Assembly (NCBI GenBank): GCA_022779305.1
Contig: JALFSW010000042.1
Coordinates: 1 to 64,000, forward strand
Origin: Prevotella sp.
GTDB lineage: Bacteria; Bacteroidota; Bacteroidia; Bacteroidales; Bacteroidaceae
DNA: 64,000 nt
Direction: 5' to 3'
The translations under genes were made by a program, and so were the position numbers. Below are positions 26,749 to 34,349 of this stretch, piece by piece (the first letter of the stretch is position 1; each line of letters begins with the position of its first letter). Under the pieces are notes generated by a model. That model made no database searches, was not told the origin of the DNA, and saw only the letters and a program-made list of their open reading frames with translations.

Positions 26749-28052
26749 AAAAAATCATAACTCTTTGCCTCTTGGCAGTCATCAGTCTGACAACAGCGTT
26801 CGCACAAACCGAACCCAACCGTCTCATCGTGAAACAAGGATATGACCATAAGTCGTTCATCATAGACCGTGTAGACAGCGTCTTTTTCGACAAAGTTGAA
26901 GGAGTTGTTGCTGCAAAAGTTGAATTTAAGAAGTTCAACACAGGTGAAAGTGGCGACACTATATGGGTTGCTGTAACCAAAACACCCGAATGTAAAGCTT
27001 ATCGCATCACATGTGTCCCCACAACTTTCGCCAATGCGATGACAACTGACGCACAAGTGGAAAGCTACTTCAATCAAACAAAAGAAAACTTGATCTTTGA
27101 TGATTTCACAAATGCGCAAATGACAGGCTTTGAATCACGTTTCAGCGACAATACAGAATATACCCTCCTCACCATTGGTTACGACCGCTTGGGCACAGCC
27201 TGCCACATGTCTAAAGCCAACTTCAAAACACCTCGCAAGGAAGTATCTGGCTCACCCGATGTAAAAGGAGTTGTTTTGGAAACCACTCCCTACTCTTTCA
27301 AGGTGAAATTCACACCTAACAAAGACACGAAGGCATATGCAATCTGTGCTTTTGAAAAAGGTAAAGCTGAAGAACAATACAACCAATTCGCACCAATGTT
27401 TGGTTTCAGTAACATGGGCGAAATGATCAAACGTTTCAGTCAAGTGGCTTATGAAGACGAGTTCATCAACGAATGGAACAAAATGACTCCAAATACAGAG
27501 TATGAAATCTATGTGCAAGCATGGGATAAGAATGATGTTTTTGCTGATATGATCATCGTTCCTGTGAAAACAGGCGTACTCGGAGGAAGTGGTACAGCAA
27601 CCGTTGAAATCGAAGTGAAAGAGTTTAAGCTCCAAGGCGACCAATACACACAACGTGTAATCTATACGCCTAACGATCAGACAGCTCTCCACCGCGACAT
27701 CATCATTGAAAAAGATGCTTACAACTCGGCTGAATGGGGCGAAGCAAAACTCTTGTCTTTCCTCAAAGAAGACAGACCACAAGACCCACAATGGAATCAA
27801 TATGGGGTTGATGATGCTACATGGACTGTACAACCAAATTCAAGCTACTACGCATGTTCAATTGCGCAGAATGCAAATGGGGAATGGGGACCACTCACAA
27901 TGAAAGAATTCAGCACCCCAGAAGAAGCTGGCGCACCTGCAAAGAAGGTGGCACCAAAGAAAATTGTAGTGAAAACAACAAATGGTGTGACCAAAATCAC
28001 AACACCAGAAAACTACAATGTAACGAAGACCATAAAGTTAGAACAGAAATAA
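26745..28052 (+). CDS. secreted protein of unknown function
   Basis: 435 residues. Signal peptide 1-21 (IITLCLLAVISLTTAFA-Q). Residues about 165-270 (VLETTPYSFKVKFTPNKDTKAYAICAF) and the segment before them look like repeated fibronectin-III-like/'calx-type' strands used in Bacteroidetes surface proteins. A third similar segment (about 280-390) contains YTPNDQTALHRDI and YACSIAQNANGEWG. The tail is Lys-rich and lacks the DLQGRRV signature. Overlaps the upstream gene by 4 nt. No catalytic motif seen. Confidence 0.72.
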   Translation: MKKIITLCLLAVISLTTAFAQTEPNRLIVKQGYDHKSFIIDRVDSVFFDKVEGVVAAKVEFKKFNTGESGDTIWVAVTKTPECKAYRITCVPTTFANAMTTDAQVESYFNQTKENLIFDDFTNAQMTGFESRFSDNTEYTLLTIGYDRLGTACHMSKANFKTPRKEVSGSPDVKGVVLETTPYSFKVKFTPNKDTKAYAICAFEKGKAEEQYNQFAPMFGFSNMGEMIKRFSQVAYEDEFINEWNKMTPNTEYEIYVQAWDKNDVFADMIIVPVKTGVLGGSGTATVEIEVKEFKLQGDQYTQRVIYTPNDQTALHRDIIIEKDAYNSAEWGEAKLLSFLKEDRPQDPQWNQYGVDDATWTVQPNSSYYACSIAQNANGEWGPLTMKEFSTPEEAGAPAKKVAPKKIVVKTTNGVTKITTPENYNVTKTIKLEQK

Positions 28053-28145
28053 ACTACTTCACATTCTTGGTAAAAAACTAAACTTCATGTTATATTTAAA
28101 TTTCTAAAAGATTACAGAAATTTCGATTCTCAAAGACAATAGCTG

Positions 28146-28177
28146 TATCGTTAGGGTTTGTGAAAATCCTAACGATA
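28146..28177 (+). terminator. stem-loop after the secreted-protein pair
   Basis: TATCGTTAGG and CCTAACGATA form a perfect 10-bp stem with a 12-nt loop, 94 nt past the stop at 28052. The following T content is modest, so terminator strength is uncertain. Confidence 0.55.
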
Positions 28178-28189
28178 TGGCGTTTATAA

Positions 28190-28259
28190 CCTTCAACTTC
28201 ATTTAGCCATTTTCTTGCTTTGGCAAGCGTCTGAAAGACGATTACTCACTTTAGGAACT
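28190..28259. repeat. ~90-bp repeat family, short variant
   Basis: CTTCAACTTCATTTAGCCAT then TTTCTTGCTTTGGCAAGCGT and CTGAAAGACGATTACTCAC, matching 10522-10600. It joins directly to a fragment of the ~200-bp element at 28260. Confidence 0.7.
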
Positions 28260-28403
28260 TACCAACTACTTGCAGCTGCGTGTCAGCAGCTTCTTCAGCC
28301 TTTTCTCTCGAAATAGCCTGCCACATCTGCGAAAAAACGCAAAACAATCGGAACAGCCATTGTCTACAATTGCTTCAGTCTCTAATGCCCGAGTTGGGTT
28401 AAA
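28260..28403. repeat. ~200-bp element, copy R3 (left end missing)
   Basis: Matches R1 from its ACTTGCA(C/G)CTG... interior to the right terminus (GTCTCTAATGCCCGAGTTGGGTTAA). The left inverted terminus is replaced by the ~90-bp short variant. More diverged than R2, R6 and R8. Confidence 0.75.
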
Positions 28404-28451
28404 GATAGTGAAACTTAAGTGCAAGAAACCCATCATTTCAATTATTTTCTT

Positions 28452-28459
28452 TACCTTTG
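28452..28459 (+). promoter_or_regulatory. putative promoter -7 box for the U32 gene
   Basis: TACCTTTG followed by C, a good -7 match. It lies about 190 nt before the ATG at 28652, so the whole leader would be made of the two ~90-bp repeats. No matching -33 TTTG is seen. Confidence 0.5.
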
Positions 28460-28468
28460 CAAAGAAAG

Positions 28469-28643
28469 AACGTTTTTGTCAAGCCAAATGAGCAGTGGAA
28501 AACGAGGCACGAAGTTTTTACATTGCCATGGCGAAAAAACGACTAAATGAAATTGAACGTTTTTGTCAAGCCAGATGAACAACCAAAAACGAGGCACGAA
28601 GTTTTTACATTGCATGGCGAAAAAACGACTAAACGAAGTTGAA
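28469..28643. repeat. ~90-bp repeat family, two full tandem copies
   Basis: Copy one starts GAACGTTTTTGTCAAGCC at 28469, copy two starts GAACGTTTTTGTCAAGCC at 28556. Both contain CGAGGCACGAAGTTTTTACA and end CGACTAAA(T/C)GAA(A/G)TTGAAC. They are about 95 percent alike. They end 8 nt before the U32 start codon. Confidence 0.9.
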
Positions 28644-28651
28644 CAAAAACA

Positions 28652-29902
28652 ATGAACATACAAGAATTTGAAATAATGGCGCCAGTAGGGTCGCAAGAAA
28701 GCCTTGCTGCAGCTATTCAAGCTGGCGCAGGCTCAATATATTTCGGAATAGGAAAGCTCAATATGCGGTCGCACTCTGCAAACCACTTCACCATAGAAGA
28801 CCTCAAAGAAATCGCAGAAAAGTGCAATCAACAAAACATTAAGACCTATCTCACGGTCAATACCGTTATCTATGGAGAAGACCTAAATGATATGCGGCAA
28901 ATCATTGATGCTGCAAAGGAAGCCAAAATAACTGCCGTCATTGCCAGCGATGTTGCTGTGATGGTATATTGCAGACAAGTTGGCGTGGAAGTTCACCTAT
29001 CCACACAACTCAATATTTCAAATATTGAAGCACTGAAATTCTACGCCCAGTTTGCCGATGTAGCCGTATTGGCACGCGAACTCAATATGGAGCAAGTGGC
29101 AGAAATCCACAAACAAATCGAAGAACAAGACATCAGAGGTCCTCACGGAGCATTGGTGAGAATAGAAATGTTCTGCCATGGTGCTTTCTGTATGGCAATT
29201 TCAGGTAAATGCTATATGAGTTTGCATGACTCAAACCGCTCTGCTAATCGTGGACAATGCACACAAATATGCCGTCGTTCCTACACCGTTACCGACAACG
29301 AAACGGGTAATCAGCTGGAGATAGACAACAAATATATCATGAGTCCAAAAGACTTGAAAAGCATCCGTTTTATAGATAAGATGATGAAAGCAGGTGTTCG
29401 CGTCTTCAAAATAGAAGGACGAGCACGCGGTCCAGAGTATGTTCACACGGTCATTAGCTGTTACAAAGAAGCCATTCAGAGCGTTTTAGACGGCACATAT
29501 ACCGAAGAAAAGAAAGACCAGTGGGACAAACGCCTCGCAACGGTCTTCAACCGAGGATTTTGGGATGGCTATTACCAAGGGCAAAAGATGGGCGAATGGA
29601 CGAAAAACTACGGCAACAAAGCCACAGAAAAGAAAGTACTTGTGGGAAAAGTTTTGAAATATTTCTCTAAACTTGGAGTAGCAGAGATAGCTGTTGAAGC
29701 CTCAGAAATAGAACAAAACGAAAATATACTCATCACAGGTACAACCACGGGCGTGATGAAGTTCAGTGCAAACGAAATTCGCTATGAATTAAAACCCGTG
29801 CAGAAAGCAGAAAAAGGATGGCGCATTTCAATATGCGTACCCGATAAAGTACGTCCAAACGACAAAGTTTATAAACTCATCAAAACAAACATTGAGGAAT
29901 AG
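28652..29902 (+). CDS. peptidase U32-family protein, probable tRNA U34 hydroxylation enzyme
   Basis: 416 residues. The U32 signature is clear around residues 165-205 (EMFCHGAFCMAISGKCYMS, SANRGQCTQICRRSY), with cysteines that bind an Fe-S cluster in this family. N-terminal TIM-barrel-like region begins EIMAPVGSQESLAAAIQAGA. Related proteins (TrhP/YegQ, RlhA) make 5-hydroxyuridine in tRNA or hydroxycytidine in 23S rRNA and are prephenate-dependent; 'collagenase' annotations are historical. The overall pattern is closest to TrhP, but I cannot separate the subfamilies with certainty. The leader consists of two repeat copies. Confidence 0.85.
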   Translation: MNIQEFEIMAPVGSQESLAAAIQAGAGSIYFGIGKLNMRSHSANHFTIEDLKEIAEKCNQQNIKTYLTVNTVIYGEDLNDMRQIIDAAKEAKITAVIASDVAVMVYCRQVGVEVHLSTQLNISNIEALKFYAQFADVAVLARELNMEQVAEIHKQIEEQDIRGPHGALVRIEMFCHGAFCMAISGKCYMSLHDSNRSANRGQCTQICRRSYTVTDNETGNQLEIDNKYIMSPKDLKSIRFIDKMMKAGVRVFKIEGRARGPEYVHTVISCYKEAIQSVLDGTYTEEKKDQWDKRLATVFNRGFWDGYYQGQKMGEWTKNYGNKATEKKVLVGKVLKYFSKLGVAEIAVEASEIEQNENILITGTTTGVMKFSANEIRYELKPVQKAEKGWRISICVPDKVRPNDKVYKLIKTNIEE

Positions 29903-30107
29903 AAACAGTACGTTTTTCAAACAATTAGAAAGCAAATAAGGCAGGTTCTATAAATGCCCTTTGTTGGGTTTTTGCCTTTTAGACATTTAGATTTTTCTTT
30001 TGATTTAAAGGGCTATGCGACTGAAAGAGAAAGAAAAAAGATAATGTATAAAAACAAAAAGACACAAAGAACATGTAGTTAGACAAAGAAACATGAACTG
30101 CGGGGCT

Positions 30108-30141
30108 AATTCTCCTTTGGACACTCGCCCAAGCGAGAATT
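30108..30141 (+). terminator. imperfect hairpin with T-run upstream of sufE
   Basis: AATTCTCCTTTGG and CCAAGCGAGAATT (13-nt arms, two mismatches) around ACACTCGC, followed by TTT. It is 36 nt before the sufE ATG and 205 nt after the U32 stop. Either a terminator protecting sufE from read-through or a regulated leader structure. Confidence 0.45.
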
Positions 30142-30176
30142 TTTAGAACATGCCATAACTTAAAGAAACAAAAACA

Positions 30177-30593
30177 ATGACCATTAACGAAATCCAAGAC
30201 GAAGTCATCCAAGAGTTTGCCGAGTTCACAGATTGGATGGATAAATACCAAATGCTCATAGATTTGGGCAATGATCTCCGTCCTTTAGATGCCAAACACA
30301 AGACCGAACAAAATCTCATTGATGGTTGTCAAAGTCGTGTTTGGTTGCAATGCGACATCGAGGAAGGCAACCTTATTTTCACAGCCGATTCCGATGCGCT
30401 CATCACCAAAGGCATTATCGCCCTACTCATTCGTGTCATCAGTGGCCATACGCCACAGGAAATCATTGATGCCGATCTCTACTTCATTGAACAAATAGGT
30501 CTCAGACAGCATTTAAGCCCCACTCGCAGCAACGGATTGCTCTCGATGGTAAAACGCATCAAGGCCTATGCAATCGCCTTTAAACTGGCTTAA
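30177..30593 (+). CDS. sufE: SufE-family cysteine desulfurase sulfur acceptor
   Basis: 138 residues, normal length. Accepts persulfide sulfur from SufS and hands it to the SufBCD scaffold for Fe-S cluster assembly. The acceptor cysteine lies in IDGCQSRVWL near residue 51; the TDWMDKYQMLIDLG N-terminus and LSPTRSNGL C-terminal block are typical. Its last codons overlap an upstream start candidate of the methyltransferase gene, so the two are probably co-transcribed. Confidence 0.92.
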   Translation: MTINEIQDEVIQEFAEFTDWMDKYQMLIDLGNDLRPLDAKHKTEQNLIDGCQSRVWLQCDIEEGNLIFTADSDALITKGIIALLIRVISGHTPQEIIDADLYFIEQIGLRQHLSPTRSNGLLSMVKRIKAYAIAFKLA

Positions 30594-30603
30594 AATAGTT
30601 TCT

Positions 30604-31173
30604 ATGCGAAAACTGAGAACCATAGAGATGAAACGACTCTCCTTAGAAGAGTTCAAAGAAGCAAAGAAATTGCCACTCATCGTTGTTTTAGACAATGTGC
30701 GGTCGTTACACAATGTGGGCAGCGTGTTCAGAACTTGCGATGCTTTCAAGGTTGAGGCGGTTTTTCTCTGTGGTATAACCGCCACGCCACCGAATGCAGA
30801 AATCCACAAAACGGCACTCGGTGGAGAAGACGCTGTGGAATGGCAATACTTCGCTGAAACCGAAGATGCCATCAAAGAACTCCACAAACGTGGTTTCTTT
30901 GTGTATAGCATAGAACAAGTAGCGGGGTCAACGATGCTACAAAACCTTCATACTTCGCTTAAAAATGATGCGAAAAAGTATGCTCACCCTAGCACATCTC
31001 CAGCCTATGCAGTGGTCTTTGGCAATGAAGTCAAGGGGGTAAAACAATCTGTCATCGACTTAAGTGATGATTGTTTAGAAATTCCTCAATTTGGCACTAA
31101 GCATTCTCTGAATGTCAGCGTCACTGCAGGAATAGTGATTTGGGAGTTCGCCCGCCATCTTTTATTGGGCTAA
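30604..31173 (+). CDS. SpoU/TrmH-family RNA 2'-O-methyltransferase
   Basis: 189 residues from the ATG at 30604 (MRKLRTIEM). An earlier in-frame ATG at 30568 lies inside sufE and a later one at 30628 is possible. SPOUT knot motifs: VVLDNVRSLHNVGSVFRTCDAF (motif 1), VVFGNEVKGV (motif 2) and IPQFGTKHSLNVSVTAGIVIWEF (motif 3). It methylates ribose in tRNA or rRNA; the substrate is not evident. The family lacks an N-terminal substrate-binding domain, consistent with the short length. Confidence 0.9.
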   Translation: MRKLRTIEMKRLSLEEFKEAKKLPLIVVLDNVRSLHNVGSVFRTCDAFKVEAVFLCGITATPPNAEIHKTALGGEDAVEWQYFAETEDAIKELHKRGFFVYSIEQVAGSTMLQNLHTSLKNDAKKYAHPSTSPAYAVVFGNEVKGVKQSVIDLSDDCLEIPQFGTKHSLNVSVTAGIVIWEFARHLLLG

Positions 31174-31219
31174 CCCCTACCCCACCTTTGTCTGCTTTCT
31201 TTCCTAAAAAGCTTTAGAA

Positions 31220-31555
31220 TTAAAAAATCTGACCTGTTAATAGCTGAAAATTACGTTCTTTCGTAGCGTCCATTATCAAAAAGATATCTATCAAATGCCA
31301 AATATAAAATCCACCACAAGTGAGCAATTTCGCCACACCTAAGCCCGTATGCCCCAAATAAAAACGATCAATTCCCAAATAACCAAGGAAAATAGAGAGC
31401 AAAAGTGCTATTGTTGGGTCTTTCAGCTGAGACATTCTTACAACGGCCAAACTATAATCTGTACCCAAAAGATAATCTCTCACGGCAAATATCGAACCAC
31501 TGGGCAAACGATTACCATACGCCAACAACAATTGATCTACTTCTTTTTCTGTCAT
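31220..31555 (-). CDS. TM2-domain membrane protein
   Basis: 111 residues. A soluble N-terminal half (about 1-45) precedes two membrane helices joined by a short turn: IALLLSIFLGYLGIDRFYLG with GLGVAKLLTCGGFYIWHLIDIF. The G-x-x-D-R-F-Y-L-G turn is diagnostic of the TM2 domain. Last of three small membrane-protein genes on this strand, 6 nt after the DUF2752 gene. Function unknown. Confidence 0.9.
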   Translation of the reverse strand: MTEKEVDQLLLAYGNRLPSGSIFAVRDYLLGTDYSLAVVRMSQLKDPTIALLLSIFLGYLGIDRFYLGHTGLGVAKLLTCGGFYIWHLIDIFLIMDATKERNFQLLTGQIF

Positions 31556-31561
31556 AATCTA

Positions 31562-31936
31562 TTATATTTTTAAAATATTTCTAAGTATAAACCACACCAA
31601 AAATGCAGCAATATAAATGCCCACTGCAATCCGATGATGGGTGATGCGCTCTATTTTTGTCTTCCAAACAGACCTCGGCAATAGCCACCCAACCAATAAA
31701 AGCACAGCATACGGAATACTATAAACCATGAAATAATTATACTTTATTGCCCGCAGAGGCTCTCCATGGAGCAAAGTGTGGATAAATCGCTGTATGCCAC
31801 AAGCAGGACAATTCAACCCTGTCAGCATTTTAAAGCTGCATTTGGGCATAAACCAATAAACTGTTGGGTTGAAAACATACAACCCAACAACTATAATCGT
31901 CGTCAAAGAAAAAACAACCAAAAGTCGTTTCTTCAT
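31562..31936 (-). CDS. DUF2752 membrane protein
   Basis: 124 residues with three predicted membrane segments (about 5-24, 68-86, 101-121). The diagnostic C-P-A-C-G-x-x-R motif is at about 44-52 (GLNCPACGIQRF), following KMLTG. The paired cysteines may bind metal or form a disulfide, which is inference. It sits between the CD225 and TM2 genes, 10 and 6 nt apart, so the three form one unit. Confidence 0.88.
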   Translation of the reverse strand: MKKRLLVVFSLTTIIVVGLYVFNPTVYWFMPKCSFKMLTGLNCPACGIQRFIHTLLHGEPLRAIKYNYFMVYSIPYAVLLLVGWLLPRSVWKTKIERITHHRIAVGIYIAAFLVWFILRNILKI

Positions 31937-31946
31937 TGTCTATGGT

Positions 31947-32258
31947 TTAAAGATTGTTCAAGCCGCTTGCAACACCAAGAAGCACAACAAACAGGAGATA
32001 AAGAACCATAACCGTAATACCGCTTCCGATGCTTATAAATCCCCATTTCTTTGCCGACTTTGATGCTGCTTCAGCTGCCTCATATTGCTGCGCAGCATAG
32101 AGCGAATTTACTTTGCTTGCATACACAATAGACACAATGCCGAAAGGAAGACAACACAAAACGGTTGACAAAATTGCCAAGGCAAGATACGAATCGGGCG
32201 GAGGAGGAATAGGTGTTTTACTTGAAAAATCTCTTTCAAAAGTTTGATTTTGTTCCAT
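31947..32258 (-). CDS. CD225/dispanin-family membrane protein
   Basis: 103 residues. A Pro-rich cytosolic start (TPIPPPPDSY) is followed by two membrane helices typical of dispanins: LALAILSTVLCCLPFGIVSIVYASKV, a loop with repeated Ala-Glu-Ala, and WGFISIGSGITVMVLYLLF. The CCLPFGIVSIVYA core resembles that of eukaryotic IFITM proteins. First gene of the CD225-DUF2752-TM2 set. Role in bacteria unknown. Confidence 0.88.
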   Translation of the reverse strand: MEQNQTFERDFSSKTPIPPPPDSYLALAILSTVLCCLPFGIVSIVYASKVNSLYAAQQYEAAEAASKSAKKWGFISIGSGITVMVLYLLFVVLLGVASGLNNL

Positions 32259-32296
32259 TTTTTAGTTTTTTATAACGTTAAACATATTTAGCCAAA

Positions 32297-33127
32297 TTAT
32301 TTTTGTCGTATGCCTCTTATCGTAGCCCACAATCCTAAGGCTATCAAAGGAATACTCAAGATTTGCCCCATATCCATAGGCAATCCTGCTTCAAACGCTA
32401 CTTGGATTTCTTTCGTGTATTCGATGAAGAAACGGAAAGTGAAAATGAGCGTCAAGCATAGTCCGAAATAAAGTCCACTACCCACTTTCTGCGGATACCT
32501 ACGATAAACAAAGAAGATGATCCAAAAGAAAACGAAATAGGCTATGGCTTCATAAAGCTGCCCGGGATGACGTGGCAACGTGTCTACATCATAAAAGATG
32601 AAAGCCCACGGAACGTCAGTCGGCTTGCCAATGATTTCCGAATTCATCAGATTTCCTATCCGAATGAATACCGATGTAACAGCCGAACAAATGCCCATAA
32701 AGTCTAACACCACCCAAGCGGGCATCCCTGACCGACGGATGTAAAACCAAAGCCCTATCAAAAGACCAACAACGCCACCATGCGATGCTAAACCTAGATA
32801 GCCAACAAATTTCCAATCGCCATCTGCCAAGAAACGTATGGGCAAGAAAATTTCTACAAACTTCTCGAAAGAAGCAAAGTAAACATCGGGTTGATAGAAG
32901 AAACAATGCCCCAATCTTGCGCCAAACAATGCCCCTAAAAACACGTAAATGAAAAGCGGGTCGAACTGTGCATCGCTGTATTTATGACGCTTATAAAGCC
33001 ATCGCATCAATAAATAGCCCAAACCAAGCCCCACTAACCAGCACGCACCATACCAACGTATACCGCCAGCACCTAATCGCACGATATATTCATCTGGATG
33101 CCAAGCAATGTATAACAAATTTTCCAT
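32297..33127 (-). CDS. lgt: prolipoprotein diacylglyceryl transferase
   Basis: 276 residues, seven-helix inner-membrane enzyme that attaches diacylglycerol to the lipobox cysteine of prolipoproteins. Visible signature RIGNLMNSEIIGKPTDVPWAF near residue 160, LASHGGVVGLL near 115, RHPGQLYEA near 190 and the early IRWYG block. It supports the several lipoproteins seen in the window. 31 nt after the ychF stop on the same strand. Confidence 0.95.
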   Translation of the reverse strand: MENLLYIAWHPDEYIVRLGAGGIRWYGACWLVGLGLGYLLMRWLYKRHKYSDAQFDPLFIYVFLGALFGARLGHCFFYQPDVYFASFEKFVEIFLPIRFLADGDWKFVGYLGLASHGGVVGLLIGLWFYIRRSGMPAWVVLDFMGICSAVTSVFIRIGNLMNSEIIGKPTDVPWAFIFYDVDTLPRHPGQLYEAIAYFVFFWIIFFVYRRYPQKVGSGLYFGLCLTLIFTFRFFIEYTKEIQVAFEAGLPMDMGQILSIPLIALGLWATIRGIRQK

Positions 33128-33157
33128 CTAAAAATCTTTTTTTTATGCCTTATCTAT

Positions 33158-34261
33158 CTACACATTGAAACGGAAGTGCATAATGTCGCCGTCTTGAACG
33201 ACATATTCTTTGCCCTCAATACCGAGTTTTCCAGCTTCCCTGACAGCCGCTTCCGAACCATAATAAAGATAGTCTTCGTATTTGATTACTTCCGCACGGA
33301 TAAATCCTTTTTCAAAATCTGTATGGATAACACCCGCACATTGTGGTGCTTTCCAACCTTTTTGGAAAGTCCATGCCTTTACCTCCATCTCGCCAGCAGT
33401 GATGAATGTTTGGAGATTCAGCAAATGATAGGCTTTGTTGATGAGCCTGTTCACACCGCTTTCTTCCAACCCCAATTCGTCCAAAAACAGCTTCTTGTCT
33501 TCATAACTCTCTAAAGAAGCAATGTCTTCTTCGGTTTTTGCTGCTATCACCATGGCTTCAGCCCCTTCTTCTTCCGCAATTTTTTCGATCAATCGGCTGT
33601 GTTCATTGCCTTCCTTTGCACTCGTTTCGTCTACGTTGCAAACATAAAGCACAGGCTTTGTTGTCAATAGGAAAAGGTCATGAGCAGCTTGCTGTTCTTC
33701 TTTGCTTTCAAAACTAACACTGCGAGCATTCTTTCCTTGTTCCAACACTTCTTTATACGCCATCAACACCGACACCAAAACTTTTGCATCTTTGTTGCCC
33801 GCAGCTGCCATTTTTTGGTTCTTTGAGAGTTGGTTTTCAATGGTTTCCAAATCTTTCAATTGTAATTCCGTGTCGATGATTTCCTTGTCTTGCAACGGAT
33901 TTACAGCCTCACCACCTTCGCGCACAATGTTGTCGTCTTCAAAACAACGAATGACGTGAATGATTGCATCACACTCGCGAATGTTTCCCAAGAATTTGTT
34001 ACCAAGTCCTTCGCCCTTGCTTGCACCTTTCACCAAACCCGCAATGTCCACAATCTCGCAAGTGGCAGGAACAATGCGTCCTGGTTTCACAATCTCAGCC
34101 AACTTCGTCAATCGGGTGTCTGGAACGGTTATCACCCCCAAATTGGGTTCTATTGTACAGAAAGGAAAGTTTGCTGCCTGTGCCTTGGCACTACTCAAAC
34201 AATTAAAAAGAGTAGATTTACCTACATTGGGCAAGCCCACTATACCACATTTTAATGCCAT
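33158..34261 (-). CDS. ychF: redox-regulated Obg-like ATPase/GTPase YchF
   Basis: 367 residues. Nucleotide-binding motifs GLPNVGKST (residues 8-16), DIAGLVKGASKGEGLGNKFL (switch/G3, near 65-85) and the NVDE variant in place of NKxD near 205, the hallmark of ATP-preferring YchF/OLA1. C-terminal TGS domain ends with YVVQDGDIMHFRFNV. Ribosome-associated and linked to stress response. Starts divergently from the acyltransferase gene; TACTTTTG at 34299-34292 is a likely -7 box. Confidence 0.95.
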   Translation of the reverse strand: MALKCGIVGLPNVGKSTLFNCLSSAKAQAANFPFCTIEPNLGVITVPDTRLTKLAEIVKPGRIVPATCEIVDIAGLVKGASKGEGLGNKFLGNIRECDAIIHVIRCFEDDNIVREGGEAVNPLQDKEIIDTELQLKDLETIENQLSKNQKMAAAGNKDAKVLVSVLMAYKEVLEQGKNARSVSFESKEEQQAAHDLFLLTTKPVLYVCNVDETSAKEGNEHSRLIEKIAEEEGAEAMVIAAKTEEDIASLESYEDKKLFLDELGLEESGVNRLINKAYHLLNLQTFITAGEMEVKAWTFQKGWKAPQCAGVIHTDFEKGFIRAEVIKYEDYLYYGSEAAVREAGKLGIEGKEYVVQDGDIMHFRFNV

Positions 34262-34289
34262 ATCTTCAATAAATGTTTATATCTTACCT

Positions 34290-34321
34290 TGCAAAAGTAC
34301 ACAATATTTTTCGTAATTTTG
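34290..34321. promoter_or_regulatory. overlapping divergent promoters for ychF and the acyltransferase
   Basis: Reverse-strand TACTTTTG (34299-34292) faces ychF. Forward-strand TAATTTTG (34314-34321), with TTG at 34290-34292 21 nt before it, faces the acyltransferase gene 29 nt downstream. The two promoters share the same 30 bp. Confidence 0.5.
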
Positions 34322-34349
34322 TCACCAAAGCCAAATTATCGTAAAAGAA

